A stretch of 13,362 nt of DNA from CADDYX01 sp045809945 (GTDB lineage Bacteria; Verrucomicrobiota; Verrucomicrobiia; Chthoniobacterales; UBA10450). The position numbers and the translations under genes are program-made. The stretch covers positions 1-13,362 of the forward strand of contig JBJMWW010000178.1 of assembly GCA_045809945.1 (NCBI GenBank), given 5' to 3'. The notes beneath the pieces were generated by a model. It made no database searches. It was given only the letters and a program-made list of their open reading frames with translations, and was not told the DNA's origin. Below are positions 1 through 4,873 of this stretch, piece by piece (the stretch's first letter is position 1; each line of letters opens with the position of its first letter).

Positions 1-2
1 AC

Positions 3-1034
3 TGGGCACACACCCTGAGCGATTACATCGAGGGGATCACCCACTCGCTTTGCACGCTCGAGTTCGAAGTGCACCGGCCGCTTTACGAATGGATTCTTGA
101 AGCACTCGAGCTGCCGCCGCCGCGACCACGCCAGATCGAATTCGCGCGGCTGAATCTCGATTACACGGTGATGAGTAAGCGCAAGCTCATCCAGCTCGTG
201 AACGAAAAATTCGTGAACGGCTGGGACGATCCGCGCATGCTCACGATCTCAGGAATGCGACGACGCGGCATCACGCCGAGCGCGTTAAGAAGTTTCGCGC
301 AGAGCGTCGGCGTCACAAAATATCCCAGCCTGCACGAGACCGCGGTGCTCGAGCACGCCGTGCGCGAGGAGTTCAATCGCATCGCGACTCGCCGGCTCGC
401 CGTGCTCAAGCCGATCAAAGTCGTGCTGACAAATTATCCGGCCGGCCAGATCGAGCAGCTCGACGCGATCAACAATCCCGAGGATCCAAATGCCGGCACG
501 CGCAAGCTTCCATTCAGCCGCGAGCTGTTCATCGACGCGCAGGACTTCGCGGAAGTTCCGCCGCCGAAATTTTTCCGGCTAAAACCCGGCGGCGAAGTGC
601 GACTCAAATACGCCTACATCATCAAGTGCGACGAGGTGGTGAAGAATGCCGCCGGCGAAGTCACGGAGCTGCGTTGTTCAGTCGATCTCGAGAGCAAAAC
701 CGGCGGCGCGACCGCCAATCGTAAGATCAAAGGCACGATCCACTGGGTCAGCGCGGCGCAAGCCGTCGAGGCCGAGGTGCGCCTCTACGATCGCCTCTTC
801 AACGAAGCCGAGCCCGACGCCGACGGCGACTTCAAGAGGCACATCGATCCGAATTCGCTAGAAGTAGTCACCGCGAAATGCGAGCCCGCTCTGCGCGACG
901 CAAAGCCAATCGAGCGCTACCAATTCGAGCGCCTCGGCTATTTCGCGCTCGATCGCGATTCAACCGCCGACCAGCAGGTCTGGAACCGCGTCGTTACCCT
1001 GCGCGACACCTGGGCCAAGGTCGCGAAGAAATAA
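3..1034 (+). CDS. glnS: Glutaminyl-tRNA synthetase, 3' part (5' end outside window)
   Basis: Cytoplasmic class I aminoacyl-tRNA synthetase that attaches glutamine to tRNA(Gln). The frame is open from base 3, so the start codon lies upstream of the window; 343 codons are visible, against about 554 for E. coli GlnRS. The first residues include EGITHSLCTLEF, a hallmark of the GlnRS catalytic domain. The KMSKS-type loop is VMSKRKL, encoded from base 168. PRMLTISGMRRRGITPSALR follows, then the two beta-barrel anticodon-binding domains to the C-terminus (…RDTWAKVAKK). The HIGH motif is missing only because of the window edge. The last 234 coding bases are repeated downstream at 1770-2003. The stop codon runs directly into a CTGTAG hairpin repeat. 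Family assignment is secure; a non-discriminating GluRS is excluded by the GlnRS-specific motifs and C-terminal domains. Confidence 0.96.
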   Translation, partial: WAHTLSDYIEGITHSLCTLEFEVHRPLYEWILEALELPPPRPRQIEFARLNLDYTVMSKRKLIQLVNEKFVNGWDDPRMLTISGMRRRGITPSALRSFAQSVGVTKYPSLHETAVLEHAVREEFNRIATRRLAVLKPIKVVLTNYPAGQIEQLDAINNPEDPNAGTRKLPFSRELFIDAQDFAEVPPPKFFRLKPGGEVRLKYAYIIKCDEVVKNAAGEVTELRCSVDLESKTGGATANRKIKGTIHWVSAAQAVEAEVRLYDRLFNEAEPDADGDFKRHIDPNSLEVVTAKCEPALRDAKPIERYQFERLGYFALDRDSTADQQVWNRVVTLRDTWAKVAKK

Positions 1035-1061
1035 ACTGTAGGGCGTCTGTGGCAGGCGCCG
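801..1061 (+). repeat. Direct repeat, copy 1 (3' end of intact glnS plus hairpin)
   Basis: This segment is repeated at 1770-2030 with a constant offset of 969 bp. Counting by eye gives 25 mismatches in 261 positions (90.4% identity) and no insertions or deletions. It covers the last 77 codons of glnS, the stop codon and the hairpin just after it. Homology stops sharply at both ends: bases before 801 and after 1061 do not match the other copy. Confidence 0.93.
1035..1060 (+). repeat. CTGTAG hairpin repeat after glnS
   Basis: Starts one base after the glnS stop codon. It reads ACTGTAGGGC followed by a hairpin with arms GGCGTCTG (1042-1049) and CAGGCGCC (1053-1060), eight pairs with one G-U, around a 3-nt loop. 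Copies of the same unit lie at 2004-2029 and, inverted, at 3378-3403. There is no T-run after the stem, so it is not a canonical intrinsic terminator, although it could still stop or protect the 3' end of the glnS transcript. Confidence 0.75.
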
Positions 1062-1137
1062 AAAACCGTACTCGGCGTCAACTGCAATCAGGAAATCCGT
1101 AAGACAGTGATGTCTCAGCGCCGCACGATCGCTTGGA

Positions 1138-1389
1138 TTAAATCTTCCGCTCATATCGGTCGTGCGGACCGACGTAGAACCAGACAATCACGCCATCTTT
1201 ATCGACTCCGAGCGCCCGCATCGCATCAGTCACTCGCACGGACCACAATCGACCTACTTTCTTGAACCGCAGCGAAGGATGTCTCGGATTACTGCGCCAG
1301 AGGCGGTATGCTTTTCGAACGCGCTTCTGTTGCTCCGCAGAAAGCCGGCCGAACCATTCCCAGAATTCAGGAGCGGTCGAGGAATTCAT
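1138..1389 (-). CDS. RelE/ParE-family toxin of a type II toxin-antitoxin pair
   Basis: 83-residue basic protein. It shows the pattern of small RelE/ParE-fold toxins: FWEWF near the N-terminus, QQKRVRKAYRLWRSNP, HPSLRFKKV, LWSVRV, and a C-terminal VIVWFYVGPHDRYE. Toxins of this superfamily either cleave mRNA on the ribosome (RelE/HigB) or inhibit gyrase (ParE); the sequence alone does not say which. I chose the ATG at 1389 rather than an upstream alternative start because it gives the family's usual length and places the start 23 bp inside the antitoxin gene, the usual arrangement for co-translated pairs. It is the last gene of a minus-strand operon inserted between two glnS tails. Family placement is confident; target is unknown. 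Confidence 0.85.
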   Translation of the reverse strand: MNSSTAPEFWEWFGRLSAEQQKRVRKAYRLWRSNPRHPSLRFKKVGRLWSVRVTDAMRALGVDKDGVIVWFYVGPHDRYERKI

Positions 1390-1588
1390 CCAACGGCCGC
1401 GTCTTACCAGCAGCGTGATCGCTGAGCGCGCGGTCTGCCATCGCGTCGAACTCACCGGCGGTAATCGCCTTCTCAAATGCGGCATCTACGGCCTGCTCAC
1501 GTTTGTCCGCGACCCATGCAGCAAGCTTTTCGAACTCCGCTTGCGGCAGTGCCTCAATAGCCCGCTCAATTTCAGTTACGGTACTCAT
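1367..1588 (-). CDS. Antitoxin partner of the RelE/ParE-type toxin
   Basis: 73-residue acidic protein beginning MSTVTEIERAIEALP and ending in ALSDHAAGKTRPLDEFLD. The EIERAIEALP…EFEKLAAW start and the 'ADxALxDHxAGKTRPL' tail resemble antitoxins usually encoded just before toxins of the neighbouring type; the disordered tail probably wraps the toxin. I placed the start at the ATG at 1588. An in-frame TTG at 1600 is possible but has no better ribosome-binding site. Its ATG overlaps the TGA of the upstream HicB-like reading frame (ATGA), and its 3' end overlaps the toxin start by 23 bp, so the three frames form one translationally coupled operon. It probably autoregulates with its toxin, as is usual for type II pairs. 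Confidence 0.8.
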   Translation of the reverse strand: MSTVTEIERAIEALPQAEFEKLAAWVADKREQAVDAAFEKAITAGEFDAMADRALSDHAAGKTRPLDEFLDRS

Positions 1589-1754
1589 GATAACAGCCAA
1601 CCCTGGATCGCTTCGCGGATATTCGCGTGCAGGTCGTCACCGGTCTCGCCTGAGTGACACACCCAAGCAGCGTCGGCACGTCGGCCCAAAAACCGGCCTC
1701 CTTGGCGCGGTGAATCAAAGCTTTCAGCGTCACGCATCGCAGTATACCGACCAT
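1585..1754 (-). pseudogene. HicB-like antitoxin gene, broken by a 1-bp frameshift
   Basis: In one frame the minus strand encodes VTLKALIHRAKEAGFWADVP followed by TLLGCVTQ. After about base 1649 the family pattern continues only in the next frame, as ETGDDLHANIREAIQGWLLS and a stop at 1587-1585. Together these match the HicB fold core ('…HRAxEGGYWAxVPxLPGCVTQGETxxEAxxNIREAIEGWL'). One G appears to be missing where CAG-GGC-GAG would be expected, so the intact protein would be about 52-59 residues. The start could be the ATG at 1754 or the GTG at 1733; the latter fits the candidate promoter better. The TGA overlaps the next antitoxin's ATG. HicB normally partners HicA, but no HicA is present. 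A sequencing error is the main alternative to a real mutation. Confidence 0.75.
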
Positions 1755-1768
1755 GGATGAGCAAACAA
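1741..1768 (-). promoter_or_regulatory. Candidate promoter of the toxin-antitoxin operon
   Basis: On the minus strand TTGTTT (1768-1763) and TATACT (1746-1741) are separated by 16 bp. The -10 matches the consensus at five of six positions and the -35 at three of six. Transcription would begin close to base 1735, almost at the GTG/ATG codons of the HicB-like frame, implying a very short or absent leader. The glnS fragment begins at 1770, right behind the -35. Confidence 0.4.
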
Positions 1769-1769
1769 G

Positions 1770-2003
1770 AACGCCGCCGAGCCCGACGCCGAGGGCGACT
1801 TCAAGAAGCACATCGATCCGAACTCGCTCGAAGTCGTCACCGCGAAATGCGAGCCCGCCCTGCGCGACGCGAACCCGGCCGAGCGCTACCAATTCGAGCG
1901 CCTCGGCTACTTCGCGCTCGACCCCGATTCATCCGCCGACCACCAGATCTGGAACCGCGTCGTCACGCTGCGCGACACTTGGGCCAAGGTCGCGAAGAAG
2001 TAA
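1770..2003 (+). pseudogene. glnS 3'-end fragment (displaced or duplicated tail)
   Basis: An open frame of 77 codons plus a stop matches the C-terminus of the intact glnS upstream, beginning NAAEPDAEGDFKKHIDPNSL and ending RDTWAKVAKK. It has about nine conservative amino-acid changes (for example R to K, D to E, V to I, T to S); the other differences are silent. No stop or frameshift has accumulated. The fragment lacks a start, catalytic domain and ribosome-binding site, so it cannot make an enzyme. The pattern of silent and conservative changes means the two tails diverged as parts of functional genes, not after an in-place duplication. It lies next to the convergent oxidoreductase gene and so may be the original glnS 3' end. 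Confidence 0.88.
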
Positions 2004-2029
2004 ACTGTAGGGCGTCTGTGTCAGACGCC
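2004..2029 (+). repeat. CTGTAG hairpin repeat after the glnS fragment
   Basis: Same unit as the one after intact glnS, here with a perfect stem: GGCGTCTG (2011-2018), loop TGT, CAGACGCC (2022-2029). It starts directly after the fragment's stop codon and ends 5 bp before the stop codon of the convergent oxidoreductase gene. It therefore sits between two convergent transcription units, where it could serve both as a 3' end structure. Confidence 0.78.
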
Positions 2030-2034
2030 GTCGT

Positions 2035-3057
2035 TTAGCTTGTCGGCGCGTCCGCCACTTTGAGCACGATCTTGCCGCGGGTGTGACGCGTAGCAACCTG
2101 CTCCTGCGCCTTGGCGCCTTCGGAGAGCGGCAACACCTGCGAGATGATCGGCTTCAACTTCCCGGCTTCGGCCAGCTTCGTCAGCTCGTCGAGTGTCTCC
2201 GCTTTCGGCTCCGTCCGCATCCCCGCAACACGGATCCCGCGCTTCTCCGCCTCCGGCTGATCAGGCTTGCCCGCGATCGTGACCACGATCCCGCCCTTCT
2301 TCACCACGCCATAGGAACGCGCGAGAGTGTCTTTGCCCACCGTGTCGAGCACAACATCGACGTCCTTCACCTGCTCTTCAAAGTTCGTCTGCGTGTAGTC
2401 GATCGCCTGGTCGACGCCGAGCTGCTTCAACGTCTCCTGGTTCGCGGTCGACGCGGTCGCGATCACCTTTGCGCCGCGCGCCTTCGCGATCCGCACCGCA
2501 AGACTGCCGACTCCGCCGGAGCCGCCGTGAATCAAAACCGTCTGGCCGCTCTGCAACTTCGCTGTGTCGATCAACGCCTGCCACGCGGTCGAACCCGCGA
2601 GCGGCACCGCGGCCGCTTCTTCAAACGTGAGCGCCTTCGGCTTGCGCACAGCTTCCTTCTCAGAAGCGACTGCGTACTCCGCATAGCCGCCGCCATCCAT
2701 CGTCAGGTAGGCGTAAACCGGATCGCCCACTTTGAGCTTCGTCACCTTCGCGCCCACCTTCTCCACTACCCCCGCGATGTCGTAGCCGATAATCATCGGG
2801 AACTTCTCGCCCGTCCGCTGGCGCATGAAACCCTGGCGCACGGCCGTATCCACCGGGTTCAGCGCGGCCGCTATCACATGGACCAGCACCTGGTCGTCCT
2901 TCGGCTCAGGTCGCGGGACTTCCTCGTACTTCAGCACCTCGGGACCGCCGAAGGAATGAATCACGAGCGCGTGCATCATCGGCGAAGAGATTTCGGCGCG
3001 GGCGAGAGTTAGCGCGGAAAGTATGGACGAAAGAGCAATCGTGCTTCGCATGTTCAT
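2035..3057 (-). CDS. NADPH:quinone-type oxidoreductase (MDR/zinc-independent alcohol dehydrogenase family)
   Basis: 340-residue medium-chain dehydrogenase/reductase. FGGPEVLKYEEVPRPEP (residues 36-52) and ALNPVDTAVRQG (65-76) form the catalytic fold; HGGSGGVG (177-184) is the nucleotide-binding loop, followed by AKARGAKVIATAST. The zinc-binding cysteines of true alcohol dehydrogenases are absent, which places it with quinone oxidoreductase/enoyl reductase-like members that reduce quinones or activated alkenes with NADPH. The substrate is not deducible. The catalytic core starts at about residue 28; the first 26 residues look like a signal peptide (arginine, hydrophobic stretch, ARA then E). 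In-frame ATGs at 2979 and 2976 would give a conventional cytoplasmic protein, and no start has a clear ribosome-binding site. It converges on the glnS fragment and is preceded by a structured gap. Confidence 0.9.
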   Translation of the reverse strand: MNMRSTIALSSILSALTLARAEISSPMMHALVIHSFGGPEVLKYEEVPRPEPKDDQVLVHVIAAALNPVDTAVRQGFMRQRTGEKFPMIIGYDIAGVVEKVGAKVTKLKVGDPVYAYLTMDGGGYAEYAVASEKEAVRKPKALTFEEAAAVPLAGSTAWQALIDTAKLQSGQTVLIHGGSGGVGSLAVRIAKARGAKVIATASTANQETLKQLGVDQAIDYTQTNFEEQVKDVDVVLDTVGKDTLARSYGVVKKGGIVVTIAGKPDQPEAEKRGIRVAGMRTEPKAETLDELTKLAEAGKLKPIISQVLPLSEGAKAQEQVATRHTRGKIVLKVADAPTS

Positions 3058-3277
3058 CTAGACAGCGAATGGCATCGGTTCGTTACAATTTTTTCCCTGC
3101 GCCAAATCCAGCTGCTCGAATCTCGCTCCAGTGACGATAGAATCACGCACTCGGCTGCTTCCGCGCGGCGGCTGGGAATGTTTCGAAGCGCTCGCCTGAT
3201 GCGAGTCGGGCCGGAAGCCTAATGCCGGTCCGAGTCGGACCTCGGCACATACCGCATCGCCACCGCGCCCGAGCCGA
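3058..3277. other. Upstream region of the oxidoreductase gene, no gene, several stem-loops
   Basis: No convincing reading frame. Three overlapping dyads cluster at 3191-3241: CTCGC/GCGAG (3191-3195 with 3201-3205); TCGGGCCGG (3206-3214) pairing with CCGGTCCGA (3225-3233) with one G-U and a 10-nt loop; and the near-perfect palindrome GGTCCGAGTCGGACC (3227-3241). The last two share bases 3227-3233, so they exclude each other. On the minus strand they would fall in the oxidoreductase promoter or leader region. I see no clear -35/-10 pair. Confidence 0.5.
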
Positions 3278-3282
3278 ATTCT

Positions 3283-3302
3283 AGGCGGCTGGACAGCCGC
3301 CT
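3283..3302 (-). repeat. GC-rich hairpin repeat (AGGCGGCTG type)
   Basis: AGGCGGCTG (3283-3291) and CAGCCGCCT (3294-3302) are perfect reverse complements, forming a hairpin with a GGAC tetraloop once the innermost pair opens. On the minus strand it is preceded by GTAGA, like the GTAG lead-in of the other hairpin repeats here. It appears to belong to the same class of short dispersed structured repeats. Confidence 0.6.
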
Positions 3303-3318
3303 CTACACCATAGATGTG

Positions 3319-3368
3319 CCGCGACCACATTCGACGTTGCTCAGTGCAGGCTCAGACTGCGGCTACAG
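3319..3368 (-). repeat. Composite dispersed repeat downstream of gltX
   Basis: Read on the minus strand, it starts CTGTAGCCGCAGTCTGAGCC and continues into a 26-nt block containing CTGAGCAACGTCGA and ending at a GTCGCGG. The 26-nt block (plus-strand 3319-3344) recurs with 23/26 matches at 4794-4819, on the other side of gltX and in the same orientation. The CTGTAGCC end is shared with the element before the efflux pump gene. Confidence 0.65.
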
Positions 3369-3377
3369 GCCTAATGC

Positions 3378-3403
3378 GGCGTCTGACACAGATGCCCTAC
3401 AGT
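3378..3403 (-). repeat. CTGTAG hairpin repeat overlapping the gltX stop codon
   Basis: Inverted copy of the unit that follows both glnS tails, with 25 of 26 positions identical to the copy at 2004-2029. Stem arms are GGCGTCTG (3378-3385) and CAGATGCC (3389-3396) with one G-U pair. The CTGTAG lead-in supplies the last leucine codon and the TAG stop of gltX, so the repeat has replaced or become the natural end of the gene. Confidence 0.75.
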
Positions 3404-4725
3404 ATCTGCTGCAAGGCGCGATCAAGGCGGGGCAGGACTTTGTCGCGGCCGAGCACTTCGAGCAGATGATACAGGCTCGGGCCGGCGGTGCTACCTGTCA
3501 CAGCAAGGCGGGTCGGATGAACGAGCGCACCGAGCTTGACGGTGAGATCGGCGGCAACTTTGCGCAAGGCGCTCTCGATGCTCGCGGCGTCGAAAGTAGT
3601 TAAGCCGGCAAAGGCGTCGCGGACGGCCTGGAGGCGCGGCTTGTTTTCGGCGGTGAACTGTTTTGCGGCTGCATCAGGCGGGTAGCTGATTTCGTCGGTG
3701 AAATAGAAGCCGGCATAGGTCGGCAGCTCGTCGAAGACGGCGATCTTCTTCTCACAGGTGTGCAGAGCGGCGCGCAAATATTCGTCGCTGAATTTCTCAA
3801 CCGCCACGCCGGCGCGCTTCAGCGCCGCGATACCTAACGAGTAGAACCGTTCGAACGGAAGCTCACGCGCGTACTCGCCGTTGAGCCAGTGCAGCTTTGC
3901 CGGATCGAACGTGGCTTCGCCTTTGACGATGTTCTTCAAGGTGAAGTCGCGGATGACTTCGTCGATCGACATTTTCTGGCGGTCGTCTTTCGGCGACCAG
4001 CCGAGCAGACAGAGATAGTTCACGACGGCTTCGGGCAAATAGCCATGCTCGACGTAATACGAAACAGCCGCGCCTTGATCGCGCTTGCTCATCTTCGTGC
4101 CGTTCGGGTTGTGGATCAGCGGGATGTGCGCAAATGCCGGCGGCTCGGCGCCGAGCGCGCGATAGAGCTCGATATGTTTTGGCGTGTTCGAGAGGTGATC
4201 GTCGCCGCGGATGACGTGTGAAATTTTCATCTCGATGTCGTCGACAACGTTGACGAAATGGAAAATCCACGAGCCATCAGGCCGGCGGATCGTCATGTCG
4301 GGATGGGTCTCTTCGTTCGACAGATCGAAGTCGATGTCGCCCGCGACGAGATCGTGCACGACGACGTGCTCGCGCGGTGAGCGGAAGCGGAGCGCGCCGT
4401 TGTCGTCGAAAATGTGACCGGCGTGCTGCAGTTTCTCGAGCGCACGTTCGTAGATCGCGTCGCGTTCGCTTTGGAAATAGGGACCGAAATCGCCGCCGGC
4501 GTCCGGACCTTCATCCCAGTTCAGGCCGAGCCACCGCAGTCCGTCGTAGATTGCCTGCGCGGCTTCGTCGGTGTTGCGCGATTTGTCGGTGTCTTCAACG
4601 CGGAGCACGAACGTGCCGCCGTGATGACGCGCGAAAATCCAGTTGAACAACGCGGTCCGCGCACCGCCGATGTGGAGGTAGCCGGTCGGCGATGGGGCGA
4701 AGCGGACACGGACGGGCGAACTCAT
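3397..4725 (-). CDS. gltX: Glutamyl-tRNA synthetase
   Basis: Class I synthetase that charges tRNA(Glu) in the cytoplasm; Glu-tRNA can also feed tetrapyrrole synthesis. RFAPSPTGYLHIGGARTALF (residues 8-27) contains the HIGH-type motif HIGG, LRVEDTDKSR (41-50) is the conserved glutamate-site segment, and KMSKRDQGA (211-219) is the KMSKS loop. A helical anticodon-binding region follows to residue 442. That is slightly shorter than E. coli (471 residues). The segment that usually carries the zinc-binding cysteines (near residues 98-127 in E. coli) is reduced here to HAGHIFDDNGALRFRSP with no cysteine. A GluQ-RS is excluded because that protein lacks the anticodon-binding domain. The ATG at 4725 has only a weak GAGAA upstream. 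A hairpin repeat forms its stop codon. With glnS present, it need not misacylate tRNA(Gln). Confidence 0.97.
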   Translation of the reverse strand: MSSPVRVRFAPSPTGYLHIGGARTALFNWIFARHHGGTFVLRVEDTDKSRNTDEAAQAIYDGLRWLGLNWDEGPDAGGDFGPYFQSERDAIYERALEKLQHAGHIFDDNGALRFRSPREHVVVHDLVAGDIDFDLSNEETHPDMTIRRPDGSWIFHFVNVVDDIEMKISHVIRGDDHLSNTPKHIELYRALGAEPPAFAHIPLIHNPNGTKMSKRDQGAAVSYYVEHGYLPEAVVNYLCLLGWSPKDDRQKMSIDEVIRDFTLKNIVKGEATFDPAKLHWLNGEYARELPFERFYSLGIAALKRAGVAVEKFSDEYLRAALHTCEKKIAVFDELPTYAGFYFTDEISYPPDAAAKQFTAENKPRLQAVRDAFAGLTTFDAASIESALRKVAADLTVKLGALVHPTRLAVTGSTAGPSLYHLLEVLGRDKVLPRLDRALQQIL

Positions 4726-4750
4726 TCAGATTTCTCGCACAACGGACGCA

Positions 4751-4766
4751 AAGGTCACGAAGGTCA
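4751..4766. repeat. Tandem AAGGTCA pair upstream of gltX
   Basis: AAGGTCA at 4751-4757 and again at 4760-4766, two bases apart, lying 26-41 bp before the gltX start. It resembles the 'CAAAGGTCACGAAGG' type of intergenic sequence I recall from several soil phyla, so it may be a small dispersed repeat; an operator is the other possibility. Confidence 0.3.
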
Positions 4767-4793
4767 TTCTAATGAAATATCCCAGACGTTCTG

Positions 4794-4853
4794 CCGCGGC
4801 CACGCTCGACGTTGCTCAGCCACAGGGCGGCAGGCGATGCGCCGGCCCTACAA
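4794..4853 (-). repeat. Composite dispersed repeat between tilS and gltX
   Basis: On the minus strand it begins TTGTAGGGCCGGCGCATCGC, forms an imperfect GC-rich hairpin (GGGCGGCAGGCG against CGCCGGCCC on the plus strand, 4826-4849), then carries the same CTGAGCAACGTCGA block found at 3319-3344 (23/26 matches). It fills much of the 148-bp gap between the end of tilS and the start of gltX. Confidence 0.6.
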
Positions 4854-4873
4854 TTGGGAATTCGCGATGCGCG

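Larger units (their letters stand above)
1062..1769. other. Toxin-antitoxin cassette inserted between two glnS tails
   Basis: This 708-bp stretch is the only sequence separating the two glnS 3' ends. It holds a candidate promoter, the broken HicB-like gene, the second antitoxin and the toxin, all on the minus strand, plus about 75 bp beyond the toxin stop. That tail has a small hairpin (AGACA, GTGA loop, TGTCT at 1102-1115) and no T-run. There is no integrase, transposase or terminal inverted repeat, so I do not call it a transposon. Bracketing by two diverged glnS tails suggests arrival by homologous recombination or by an integration event that replaced the 3' end of glnS. Confidence 0.65.

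Noticed and set aside
1102..1115. Hairpin AGACA-GTGA-TGTCT after the toxin gene as a terminator
   Set aside because: Only five pairs and no T-run on the minus strand.
2083..3012. Long plus-strand open frame (309 codons) opposite the oxidoreductase gene
   Set aside because: Arginine/leucine-rich composition with no family pattern; it is the antisense shadow of a clear MDR-family gene in GC-rich DNA.
3058..3330. Minus-strand open frame (90 codons) in the gap before the oxidoreductase gene
   Set aside because: Runs through several hairpin repeats and has no protein family pattern.
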